NCBI RefSeq assembly: GCF_037975245.1
Contig: NC_092562.1
Span: 25,566,054-25,630,053, forward strand
Direction of reading: 5' to 3'
Origin: Apostichopus japonicus
Lineage: Eukaryota > Echinodermata > Holothuroidea > Aspidochirotida > Stichopodidae
Length of the DNA stretch: 64,000 nucleotides
A program made the position numbers and the translations under genes. Under the pieces are notes generated by a model, which did no database searches, had not been told where the DNA came from, and was given only the letters and a program-made list of their open reading frames with translations. Shown here in pieces: positions 48,229 through 59,512 of this stretch. Position 1 is the first letter of the stretch, and each line of letters begins with the position of its first letter.

Positions 48229-48518
48229 CAGGCGCGTAGCCAGGAATTTGTCAAGGGAGGGCGAAACTTTAGATTCGGCATTGCAAACTTTCTAGCGTAG
48301 CGCCACCATGTTTGGCGCGAAGCGTACAAGAAAATGTTGGCTGAAAATGCCTCCCAGATCGCAGAAAATGGCACTTTCCAGGCCTTGTAAGTTGCATCTT
48401 AGCATTTTCTCTTTTGAAAATACTAGCGATATCATAAAACATTAAAAGCAATTTAAAAAAATATGCTCAAGGGGGGGGCGGCTGCCGCCTTCGCCCCCCC
48501 CCCTTGGCTACGCGCCTG
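48229..48518. mobile_element. hAT-type MITE, second family
   Basis: 290 bp, inverted ends CAGGCGCGTAGCCAGG and CAGGCGCGTAGCCAAGG, 8-bp target duplication TGTTTGTT at 48221-48228 and 48519-48526. G- and C-runs near the right end. No coding capacity. Confidence 0.9.
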
Positions 48519-48727
48519 TGTTTGTTGTTGTATTATTTCCGTGAATCATCTCATCTTTACTTCAACAGTAATTTAATCCTGAATTGAGGAAAATCCTGAA
48601 GGCGGGAATAGAACAAACTATCAAATCACTAAGAACTGCGCCAACTGCGTAAAATATGTATAGTCGGTTGTGATGATGTAGGTAAGATATAAGGAAGTGT
48701 AGAAGAGACATGCATATTAACCAACTA

Positions 48728-49021
48728 GTAATAATAATAGTAGTAGTAGTAGTAATAATAATAATAATCATAGTGTTATTATGATGATGATAATAATAAT
48801 AATAGTCATCATAATCATAATAATAATAATCATATTAATCATAATCATAATCCTTATTATTATAAAAATAATAATAATAACAATGATAATATTAATAATA
48901 ATCATAATAATAATAATCATCATCATCATCATCATAATAATCATCATCATCATCATCATCATCATCATAATCATATATATATATATATATATATATACGC
49001 TGATATATATATACGCTGATA
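48728..49021. repeat. Compound (AAT)/(ATC)/(TA) microsatellite next to a LINE fragment
   Basis: About 290 bases of mixed AAT, ATC and TA repeats. Its core AATAGTCATCATAATCAT and TAATCCTTATTATTAT recurs in the microsatellite at 55706-55800. It ends with TACGCTGAT repeated three times, the last copy being the start of the LINE YADD codons. Confidence 0.9.
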
Positions 49022-50870
49022 TACGCTGATGACAAAACTCTTTTTCTCGATAACAGAAGAAGCTTCTTAATCAACTGAGACTAGCTTCCAGATTGACAAT
49101 TAAATTTACCAAATCGAGTCTTTTCCCGCTAGGTCCGCTTGCCTCCCATTGTCCGACCTTTATTCCGGAGTTTAACATCAGATTCACTCTTGGGCCCGTA
49201 AAGTTGTTAGACATTTTCTTTACTTGCAATGGAAATGATCTCTTTCGTTTGAATTATGTTCCTAAGCTTTTGCGTCTTAAAAAGTGTTTAAGTGTTTGGA
49301 AATGTAGGGATTTGAACCCCGATTGGTCGTAATGTTGTTGTCAAAACATTTGCTTTGTCGCAGCTTGTTTTTCTCTTTCAGGTCCTTCCAAATCCACCTT
49401 CCCACTTTACTAAGGAGATACAAAGTATCATTTTTGATTTTATATGGGCGGCAAATCCTGATAAAGTGAAACGCCCAGTCATGATTAATTCTGTCGGTGA
49501 ATGAAGGCTAAAGGTAACTCATATTTCTAGTTTTAGAAATAGTCTTAAATGAACCTGGATTAAGCGGTACAACAGCGACTTATAAGGGTTTTGGAAAGTT
49601 TTTTTTCGACATTTACTTAAGATCTTACGGAAAAGAACTTATTTTATACTAATTGCTCAAAGAATGACATCATTAATATTTCAAATCCTTTCATTTACCA
49701 AATCGTTAGTGCGTGATGTGAAATTTCAATTATGAACCCGAATAGTATCTTTGGAAATCAAATTATCTGGAACAATTCCCACATACGTATTAACAATGAT
49801 ATTATTTTGTATAAGAATTTACTCTTGAAAAATGTATATTATGTTGGGGATCTGTTTGATAATGACGGAAGACCTCTCCCGTTTGAATGTTTCAAGCGCA
49901 AATTCCATATTATGCGTTTTCATTTCACCCTATATTGGGGTTTAATTGATAGTAGCCGAAACGTTGGAGAGGGGCTGCTTGCGTTAGAAATAATATTGAT
50001 AATGACAACATAATTCTATTCAATGAAATTCTAAAAGCCTCGTCAGTCTCCCAACTAGTTTATAAGCGCCATTTGCGTCGTCTATCAGACATACCAACCG
50101 CCATTAAAAAGTGGAATGCGACCTTCACCAACTTAACCTACAAAGACTGGCATCGCTTCTTTCATATGCCGTATTACACTGTCTCTGAAGCAAAATTTTC
50201 CAGTTCAAATTTATTCATAGAATTGTTGTCACGAATAGGCTTCTTTCATTGATGGGTAAAAGTGATTCAGATCTTCTTTGGTAAAATTGAAACTGAGAAT
50301 ATTGAGCACTTATTTTGGAATTGTCCCATGACTGCCTCTTTTATTTTAGATGTTGAAAATATGTTTCTTAAGAAGCAGTTCTTTTTTTCAAAGTAGGATA
50401 TCTTTTTGGGCTATAACAACGGGAGGGGATCCCTACAACTTTCTGATACTTCATATGAAATACTATATTTATTGTTGCAAACGGAATGAACGAAATCCAT
50501 TTATCAGTTACGGAGTTTTTCTTTAAATTCAAATTCATAATCAGTATTGAAAGGTTCAACTATTTAAGAACTTCCAGCTTTAGAAAACATAAAGTTACTT
50601 TTGTGGAGCTATGGCACGCCTTTTCCTTATGTCCTGATTTATTAAATTAAGCCATATCGATTCCGTTTCCTTTACCCTAATATTTTGCTATATACTTACA
50701 TATGTACTCGAAAAGTGGTGTTCCATGCAATATATATACTTACAACTAAAAAATGAAGAAATTATGTTACAAATCTAAAGCAAATTTCTGTTCGCAATGA
50801 TGATAAACGATGAACAAACGGAGGGGAAAAAAATAATAATAATAATAATTATCATAATAATAATACATAT
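49022..50870 (+). pseudogene. L1/Tx1-type LINE copy A, starts at the RT YADD motif
   Basis: It opens exactly at YADDKTLFLDN (49022-49054). The reverse transcriptase C-terminus follows, with LGPVKLLDIFFTCNGNDLFR and FALSQLVFLFQVLP-type segments and ENIEHLFWNC, a remnant of the C-terminal Cys knuckle, near 50295-50325. Frames are broken by stops. The 3' end is probably the (AAT)n tract at 50830-50870. Confidence 0.78.
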
Positions 50871-51982
50871 ATATTTTTTTAATAATGCACGGAATCTCTT
50901 AGCTGTTTAATTTCTTTGTGCTTTTTGTTATTGATAAGTATATACATTTCAACACTCTAGAAAAAAGAAAGCTTATGCTTGAAAATATCATAACTTGGAA
51001 CGCTTTTGTTAATTCTGCAAAGGTAAATATAATATTTGGCATAAAATATCGTCAGGTTATAGCATTTCATTTTGTTCTCATAAACATAACCAAAACACAC
51101 GTGCTCGTACTCAACTACAACTTTTGAATTAAAGATTTCAAGATATATTTTATTCCAAATATCTCCAACTGCGCTACAGCGCCAATAAAGGTGGTCTAAA
51201 GTATCAGTAGACTCGCCACAAAAAGTGCAACTTGGGTCGTCAATAATGTTAATTTTACTAAGAAAACTATTTGTAGCAATGATACGATGGATAAACTTGT
51301 ACTGAAAGCTTAATTTAGTATCTCTAATCTTGCTACAAGAAACAAAAATCTCACTCCAGTTTAAAGAGGTGCCTTTAAAATCATTGTCCCATTTTAAACA
51401 ACCACGTGGTTGCTCAATACAACTGCTGTTAATTTTTTTATAAGCATATTGACAAATCTTAGTTGTACCATACAATTGCGCTAACATAACCTGCTGACTA
51501 CATGGTTGCTTCGGCAGCTGCGCGCAATGAATATTCGGATGGTACCCACGTGCGTGGGATAGAATGTATAATCCCATTCAGCTTTGTAAAGGGGAAACTT
51601 GGACAATTAAATTTAGCAATAAAAGCAGTATACGACAGAGGCCTGCCAGACATGTCATAAAACTCCCGGACATACAGCACATTTGACTTAAAACACTTCT
51701 TGTACCAAACTACTTCATTGTTAATCTTGATAAAACTGTTGTTCCAGATAATCTGATCACCGTAATTTGCCACCGGGGTTTCATAAGTGAGATCGCTCCA
51801 GGCACAACAGCAGTTGCGAATAAACTCGTGTTTAACCTTCTTAGAAATATCATTTCCCTTGAAATTACAGCTAAAAAGAAAATCCATACCAACGTTTTTC
51901 AAAAAAAGGTCGAAAAGGACTTTCCAATGGCCAAATTTATGATCTGTATATCTTTTAATCCAAGTGATTTTCATACATTTCA

Positions 51983-52855
51983 TTAAATCATGCAGTGCAC
52001 GTTAATCATATTTAGGCCGCCTTCTTCCTGTGACTGCATTGAAATTTTCCTCTTTATCTTTCCTCTCCAAATAAAGTTAAACAGTAAACTATTTAGTTCC
52101 TTTAAAAAAGATTCTGGAGGGTTAGCCAGAACAGAGGAGAGGAATCCAAGTTGTGACAAAGCAAAACTTTTTATGATAACAATTTTACCATAGGGAGTCA
52201 GATCACGAGGAGACCACATATTTAGGACACTTTTCAAACGTGAACGTTTTGGCATATAGTTGAAGGGAAAGAGGTCACTTCTATTATTCGTAAGTGTAAT
52301 ACCAAGAGCCTTAATAGGACCATCTGTAAAGGGAATATTATAAGCACTCTGACCATGAACAGTCTCATTAATATCGCCGATAGGAAGAATGTTAGACTTT
52401 TCGAAGTTGATCTTCAGACCAGAAGCTTGTTTAAACTTTGTTAGTATCTCAACAACTCTCTGTAAAGAACGATCGTTATTGTCCAGAAAAATAGTTGTGT
52501 CATTAGCATACATAGACACTTTAATGTTAACATTGCCTACTGGTAAACCGACATAAATACGGTCAGCTCGTAATTTCAAAGCCAAAATTTCTGCACACAA
52601 CACAAAAAGGTATGGGCTTAAGGGGCACCCTTGGCGCATCCCCCTTTTAACAGGAAAAAAGCCAGAGGAAACCCCGTGATTCAAAACGCAAGCCGTACAG
52701 TTTGCATAAAAGGTCTTAACCCAACGAATATTGCTATCCCCAAAATTGCAAAGTTGAAGTGTATGGTACAAAAAAATCCAATTTACAGGCTTTTTCAAAG
52801 TCAACGAAGAGAATGTAACCCGGCACATTTTTATCCTGTGCATACTGTATAACAT
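51983..52855 (-). pseudogene. LINE B reverse-transcriptase segment with YAND in place of YADD
   Basis: The longest intact part of ORF2 (290 codons). It contains RGMRQGCPLSPYLF, then MYANDTTIFLD, then GLKINFEKSN and a thumb-like region. The metal-binding pair should read YxDD; here the first Asp is Asn (AAT), expected to destroy catalysis. The N-terminal part of the RT lies in other frames upstream (to about 53300). Confidence 0.82.
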
Positions 52856-54880
52856 CTAGGATCAGTCGAATATTTCTCCTATATATCGGTTCTTAGGAAA
52901 ACCGGTTTGATCATGATGGATAACATGCGGCAAGATCTCTTTGAGTCTTGCAGAAATACAAGAAGCAGCAAGTTTGTAGTCTACATTTAATAGGAAGATT
53001 GGCCCCCAATTACTAATTTTCTTCATATCTTTACCATCTTTAAGAAGTTAAGTAATAACAGCTCTGCCTTGCTCCGAAGAAAGTTTACTTATCAAATATC
53101 CAGAGTTCAGCGACATAACAACGAACGACTTAATTTCTCGCCAACAAAATCTTTAAAATCAGCTGGCAGAATATCGCTGCCAGGTACCTTACCAGAAGCC
53201 ATACTCTTAAATACATTCCAACGTTCCTCTTCAGTTAAGACACCTTCACAATTATTTCTTGAATCGTCGTTCAAACCCGGAATATGAAGCGACTCAGTAA
53301 AAGTATTATCCAAGCATATAAATTTTCGTAAAAAGTTCGCTCAACGTTTAGAATTGCGCGGAGATCGGTAAACTCAGTCCCATTGTCATCGACTACAATT
53401 TTAATTGACTTGCGCTCACTGTTTCGTTTCTCTAAATTTAGGAAGTATTGTGTATTCCGTTCACCTTGTTCAACCCAACTCGCTCTAGAGCGAATAATAA
53501 TACCGTCAATTTTGCCCTCGTAAATGTCGTCAAGGCTGCGCTTAGCGTTTGAAATTTGTAGTTTAAGGGACGTAGTGGGGTTGAAATTGTATTCAGTTTC
53601 TAATGAAACAATAACTTTTTGCAGCGTTTTTTCCTTCTCCCTCACAAGACGAGACTTTTCTTTAGAATATTTCATGGACCAGGAACGTATGATAAATTTT
53701 AAATATTCCCAAAAAATTTAAAAATAATCCCATTCTGCCAAGGCACCAGAAACTAACTTACAAATTCCTTCTACGAAATCTGCTTCTCTCAATAGGGAAG
53801 TTTTTAATTTCCAAACACCCCCGCCTCTCTTAAAAGTCGAAGCACGCATCTTAAAAATTACCGCATTATGATCAGACTGAATGGTCGATATGGTATAGCA
53901 GTAGTTACAATAAGCTAGTTAGTTGGCTGACACCAGAAAAAATCTAACCTACAACTAAGGCTATCAATAATATTTGAAAACCATATGAAAAGATACTTCT
54001 TTGGATTCCTCTCCCTAAATACATCAACTAAATTAAGCCCCTGTATGCAGTCAAAGAGTATCTCTCTCGCTCTAAAATTTGTTCTTTTTGTGTCCCCTGC
54101 CTTGTCGAGATCAAGGTCCAGAACTAAGTTAAAATCACCACCCCGAATAATGTTTATGCCAGTAAAATTGGACGCTAGGCACCTATATATATTGCTAAAA
54201 AAAGACGGATTGTCCCTATTTGGGGCATAAACATTAACAATAGTATAAACTGTGTCATTAATAGCAATATCTATAATAATGTAGCGGCCGTTGCAATCTG
54301 ACAAATGCTTAACAACTGCTAGGCTAAGGAAAGGATTAAAGAGTATAGCGCACCCAGCTCTTCTTACAGATCCACAAGAAGGAAAAAAAGCCTTTCCACT
54401 CCATTCATTACTCCAAAAAAATCGTAGAATCGTCAATGCAATTTGTTTCTTGAATTAAAGAAATAGAGAACTTTTGGTTATGTAGCCAAGTAAACACTTT
54501 ACGTCTATTTGTTGAGTCATTTAAACCACGAGCATTAAAGTTACAAACCGAGATGATATCATGCATTTCAAGGACTAAGGAAAGAACCAAACAGAAAACA
54601 CAAAACAAACTAGAGCAAAACACACAGACAAACTCTCAAAGACAAAAACAGCAACAAAATAACAACAACAAGACAACACAAAAGATAGTGCTTTGTTTGC
54701 ACTCGGGAAAAAAGGAATGAGGACTAACCTTGACTTAACAATCGAAAATTCCATATAAAGTAAAGGGATCAATTTAGAAAACTCGTCAGAAAAATACAAT
54801 TAAATATGGTCCAGATGTTGGTTTTGATGAGTTACAGAACATCTATAAAGTTCACTAGTGAATTCCACGACGTTGTTTTT

Positions 54881-55545
54881 TTATTCAAATGGATACGGTT
54901 TCCTCCGAGCATCCCGCCACTTCCCCGCCACGAATCGTAGTTTTGTTCCAGTTGAGTACAGTTCCTTCACCTTAGCCGATCGGGCTTTTTTCTCCTCTAG
55001 ATCCAGCCTCGTAAGATCGTCTACAATAAAGAAGTGTTGATCCTTCAGGTGAGTTCTCCACGACTTCATAATAATTATCTTATCCTGAAAGGACAGGCAT
55101 CTCGCTAATATATGAGGCGGTTTATCTCCGACACCCCGTCTATCCCGATAGCATCTCTAAATACGTATCTCGTGGCAATTTAGAAACTTTAAAGGATCTT
55201 TTGCTTGTAAAATAGTCGAACAATTCTCGTTTTCAATTCTTTTGATTCCCACGACTCTGAAGTTGTTCCTTCTAGAATGCCGCTCAAGTTTATTGATACA
55301 TTCAGCATTTTCTTTGATGGTGACGTTGGCCTTCTCTATAGCTTTAGAAATTCTGGAAAGGCGATTTGAATAATCTTCGTCTCTTTTCTCTAACTCCTCC
55401 ACTCGTTCAGATAAGGATTCGATAGCTTTATCCAGGTTGCTTTCCAACATACCAATGCTTTTTTTTCGAAATCGTTACGTATTGACAACTTAGTTGTAGT
55501 TACCTTGGGCTTATTTTTGCTTCCTTTGAGCCTACCTCTCACCAT
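54881..55545 (-). pseudogene. LINE ORF1 (coiled coil and RNA-binding type)
   Basis: Begins MVRGRLKGSKNKPK (ATG at 55545), rich in Lys/Arg. A frame shift in an A-run (about 55458-55465) precedes a coiled coil (LSERVEELEKRDEDYSNRL). RHSRRNNFRVVGI, the L1-ORF1-like core, follows, and the C-terminal segment HILARCLSFQDKIIIMKSWR is out of frame. This is typical of L1/Tx1 ORF1 proteins that coat element RNA. Two breaks make it inactive. Confidence 0.72.
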
Positions 55546-55705
55546 AACGGCACAACTTCACGAAGAAAAATGTAGAATATAGTTGATATTCTGGGTTGGT
55601 GGTGATAAAACACTTTCACAATGCGGAAGAAGTGTCAAAAACGTTAAAACTGAGAGCCCCTTACAGAACGTTCTTGACAGTTAAAAGGCCATCCTCGTTT
55701 CCTCA

Positions 55706-55800
55706 GTAATAATAATAATAATAATAATAATAATAGTCATCATAATCATGATCATAATCCTTATTATTATAATAATAATAATCATAATCATTATCATAAT
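55706..55800. repeat. Compound microsatellite related to that at 48.73 kb
   Basis: (AAT)n followed by AATAGTCATCATAATCAT, GATCATAATCCTTATTATTA and ATC repeats. It directly precedes a plus-strand LINE fragment, as does the first one. Confidence 0.88.
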
Positions 55801-55802
55801 GC

Positions 55803-55917
55803 AGTAAATCCCAGTTTCTTCCCCTGGGTCCTTTTATTTCAAATAATCCAGCTCATGTCAGTGAATTCAATATTTTGATTACTAACGCTCCTATTAGGTA
55901 TCTCGGTATCAACTTTA
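55803..55917 (+). pseudogene. Short plus-strand LINE fragment, inverted copy of 56413-56520
   Basis: Encodes FLPLGPFISNNPAHVSEFNI and NAPIRYLGINF on the plus strand. The same sequence with only a few differences lies on the minus strand at 56413-56520, so the two form an inverted repeat about 500 bases apart. Confidence 0.85.
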
Positions 55918-57725
55918 AATATTGTATTTTGTGTCAGGAAGCGTACGAGAAGGCACCTTAAATATAACTAACCAATCGCCCTGAGAGAAGTCAAAGGTAA
56001 CGCTCCATTTTTTGAAAAAATAGCTCCCAATACCCAGTGTTGGCATTATTATAATAACGCTTGACCCATGAGAGTGTTTTGAGAGCTTCCACAAAGCTGT
56101 GAACATGTTTTATTTTTAAACCTCCCTTTTCAATTGGATTGTACATAGTAAGTCTCTTTACTTTGTCAGGATTCCCGTTCCAAATGAAGTCAAAAAATAA
56201 TACTTTTGATTTAACAATGAAGTCTTTTGGGGGTCTAGGCAGAACCTGAAAAAGGAAGACGAGTTGGCTGATTGCAAAAGAGTTCACTATAATTGTGTTT
56301 CTGCCAATAGGTGTGAGATCACGCCCATTCCAAACTCTAAGCTGGTGTTTCGGCTGATCAGCCTAGATAGCTTCTGCTCAAAGATTAAGCGAAAGAGATT
56401 GTTACCATTGTGAGTAAAGTTGATACCGAGAATCTAATAGGAGCGTTAGTAATCAAAATATTGAATTCACTGACATGAGCTGGATTATTTGAAATGAAAG
56501 GACCCAGGGAAAGAAACTCGGATTTGCTGAAATTAATTTTGAGACCTGATGCTATATGAAAATTCTCTAAGGTATTCACCACCTTAACAGTGCTGTTGCG
56601 GGTACCGTCTAAGAAGAAAGTGGTGTCGTCGGCATACTGCAGTATTTTAATTTCCCGATCATATCTTTTTATTCTCTTGATTGTGTTGTCACAAATTCGA
56701 CAGGTTTCTTCCCTATTCAGAGAGGAGTAAGGCAAGGATGTCCCCTTAGCCCGTACCTCTTTATTCTATGAGCAGATATTTTACCTAGAAATTTTTCTAG
56801 GTAAAATATAGTGTTGAGTGTTTTGACCCACCGTTGAAAACTGTTCCCAAAGATGAAATAAATAAGAGTGTGTTCAATAAAACCCCAATCGATACAATCA
56901 ATAGCTTTTTCAAATCAATAAAGAACAAAGACCCGGGATGTTATTTGTGGTAGTGTGATCGATTAGGTCCAGCACAGAACGAATGTTTTCCCCCAATAAA
57001 CTTATTTTTGATACAACCAGTCTGGTTATCCCAACAGTATTGTCGACGACCCGTTTTAACGGGTTAGCTAATGCTTTTGCTCCTATCTTGTAGTCAGTGT
57101 TAATGAGTCTAATAGGCCTATAGTTATCTATAACCTTATGGTCTTTATGCGGTTAAGGAATTAGAGTAAAGACCCCTCTATTTTGCTCACAGGATAATGA
57201 ATGATGATCAAAATCAAACTTCAAGGAATCGACAGCAAGCTGACAAGAAGAGACCAAAAATGTCTATAAAACTCAGCAGAGAGACCATCACTACCAGGAG
57301 ATTTACCGTTGGCCATTGAGCTTAAGGCTCTATGTCATTCATCTAAAGTAATTGGCCCGTCGCATGAACTGGGGTCCGATTCCTCAGAGTGAAAGTCAGG
57401 CAAATCTCTAATAAAATATGAAGGAACACAATGTGAATGAGAGGATAAAGTACTATAAAACAAACGTATTTCACCAAGAATATCTCCACTGTTTGTGGTG
57501 ACATTGCCCCGTTCATATTTAAGCTAAAAATGCTGTTATTTGCCTTGTTGCGCCTTTCTAAATTCAGAAAATATTTAGTGTTTTTTTCACCAGCCGCAAC
57601 TCAATATTGCCATGAAGCTGATACAAACCTTTTAAATTATTACGGGCATTATCTAATTTTGACGACTGGCAACGGAGTGGTTTCCATACAACTCTCTTTC
57701 CAGATTAAAGATACTGCGTAATATT
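55918..57725 (-). pseudogene. L1/Tx1-type LINE copy C, internally inverted
   Basis: Minus-strand RT segments occur in the expected order: MANGKSPGSDGLSAEFYRHF (about 57310-57250), DNYRPIRLINTDYKIGAKAL (about 57130-57040), DFEKAID and FGNSFQRWVKTLN (about 56930-56810), YADDTTFFLDGT (about 56645-56600, intact YADD), and the C-terminal part at 56287-55990. The segment carrying RGVRQGCPLSPYLF is on the plus strand (56697-56790), inverted within the copy. Stops and frame shifts elsewhere. Confidence 0.8.
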
Positions 57726-57905
57726 TCGATTTCGCTTTTATGTGTACTTTTAGGTACATTGTGCCGATTTGTGCGATTCAAATTCCTAGTCAGATTTGGG
57801 AGCAAACACTCAAACCTTAACTTACGAACTGTCGATCACAATGTAGAAGTTATAATTTATTGAGTTTATACTCAATGTACAACTTATTCACTTGACCATA
57901 TAGCG

Positions 57906-58617
57906 AAAAAAAAACCTGAAAAAATAATATCCTACCATAGTTAAGTGTAAAGCAAATAGCCTAACCACCTCGGCAGTTACGGATCTCACGTAACTAAAAG
58001 GTTCCCTGGCAACGTGCCAAAAAAATGTTAACAAACAGGTGTTACACAGGGGATGAGCTCACAGTTGTTGGGAAGGTACCTGGGCAAATTCGCAGCACAT
58101 GTACCGTGGTACAGTAGTTGGGTATAGGGTTAAACACTGCAGTTGTAAAAATGTACGCATCAAGGGCGTAGGAACCGGGGGGGCTGGGGGGGCGCCAGCC
58201 CCCCAGTGAAAAATGTGGAGGGGCGGAAGTATCATTCCGCCCCCCGGTTCGCAAGTCAGAAAACCCCTTTTTCATTTCCAAATGAGAAAAAAATCTCATT
58301 TGGAGCACCAAATTGCATCTTAGGCCAGGTGAAAATACAAAATTAAGTTTACAAAATGGAGTGGGTGTTGAAGTGTGCTATATTGCACCAAATTGCATCT
58401 GAGGCCACCTGGAAATGCAAAAAAATTCCAAAGGGGAGGGGGCACCCCCTCCCCTTAGACCCCTCCCCCAGGCCGGCCATCAGTCTTCAGCCCCCCACTC
58501 AAAAGTACCTTCCTACGCCACTGGTACGCATAGTGCAGGCTATTCATTGTTAGGCAGTCTAGAAACGGGGCTTTGCTGAACGTTGTTTGTTTCATAATAT
58601 CGGAAGTTTTGTAAGTT
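57906..58617. repeat. Direct repeat copy B (pair with 176-897), interrupted by a MITE
   Basis: Same orientation and block order as copy A. The MITE at 58161-58523 splits it; copy A is continuous there (GTACGTAT then CGTGCACGCTG), giving an empty-site comparison. Confidence 0.8.
58161..58523. mobile_element. hAT-type MITE, copy 2
   Basis: 363 bp, ends CAAGGGCGTAGGAA and (inverted) CAGTGGCGTAGGAA, target duplication GTACGCAT at 58153-58160 and 58524-58531. Inverted relative to, and closely similar to, the copy at 27418-27775. Confidence 0.92.
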
Positions 58618-59512
58618 GCACTTTTTAAAGATTGAAAGACAGATTAAATCTTTTTTCATTTTATAACATAATATAGCTACTTTAACTTGTCATTTTAAAA
58701 TGTTCATCAGTTTCGTGACAATTTAAATAAAAAAAGTTGTCAGTATTTTGCATCCTCAACTGCGAATTTTTTCATCGCCAGACATCGCAAAAAATCACAA
58801 CAATTTTCGGGGGCTTTCGCCCCCAGGATCCCCACGAGGGGTTCTACCCCATGACCCCACCATAGCCCTAAGACGGGCCCCTGGACACCACGCCTTTATG
58901 CTCGCACGTTACGCGTGCTAGGCAGGCGAACACCGGCGGGAAATCGGCAGTGTGTTCGCGGGAAATTGAAGGTTTTCCAACACTGAGTGAACTGTGCAGT
59001 TACTGTATGCATCATGTTCAAGGTTTTCACGGAGGCCTTTGAGGAAATGAATGGTTAGTACAGTGTATATATGCTGCACTAATGCTGTGTGTAGGCCAAG
59101 GTTCACGAAGGTCATTGGTTATATTCGCGCGCTGTAGACGTGTTTTTAGATGTTACGGAGAGTCAGGTTTCCATGGAGATTAATCGAAAATGAATCTGAG
59201 TTTAACTGACGCTAAAGAAATGGATCGTCTTGGGCAGATTAACAAATCATTGCAAGTATAAATAAATACAGGTAGCTCTGCTGTTAAAAAGAAAAGTTCA
59301 ATATCGGTTTGCTGTTATTGGCAATTAGGCAAAATTTTACCGATACCGATATGCTGCCGATATTGCAAATATCGGCCGATACCGATATTGAAAACGATTA
59401 TCGTAGCAACTGCTATTCAATATTGGGGAACTGCTATGCAACAAAAATATTGTATAGCAATTGTCGAAATTTGTTGCTATGCAATTTTTTGGCCATAAGT
59501 AGAACCCTGAGT
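58618..59512. other. Spacer with transposon-like debris, no gene
   Basis: Contains GGGGGCTTTCGCCCCCAGGA (about 58809-58828) and nearby GC-rich text typical of MITE ends, and at 59330-59400 a cluster of alternating ATATCGGCCGATACCGATA-like palindromic motifs. No coding signature. Confidence 0.5.

Larger units (their letters stand above)
50871..55700 (-). mobile_element. Nearly full-length L1/Tx1-type LINE copy B (decayed)
   Basis: Transcribed on the minus strand. ORF1 is at 55545-54881 and ORF2 at about 54600-50957. ORF2 shows endonuclease (FNARGLNDSTNRRKVF, NVYAPNRDNPSFF, RGGDFNLVLD), linker (WVEQGERNTQYFLNLEKRNS), reverse transcriptase (KVPGSDILPADF, RGMRQGCPLSPYLFVLCAEI) and a C-terminal zinc knuckle (CTFCGESTDTLDHLYWRC). 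Several frame shifts and stops break ORF2, and the catalytic YADD reads YAND. The order and domain set fit the L1/Tx1 clade. It shares no insertion-site duplication that I could identify. Confidence 0.85.

Noticed and set aside
55803-56800. Twin-priming as the explanation of the inversions in LINE copy C
   Set aside because: Twin priming inverts the 5' end of an insertion; here the inverted pieces are internal and toward the 3' side, so template switching or later rearrangement fits better.
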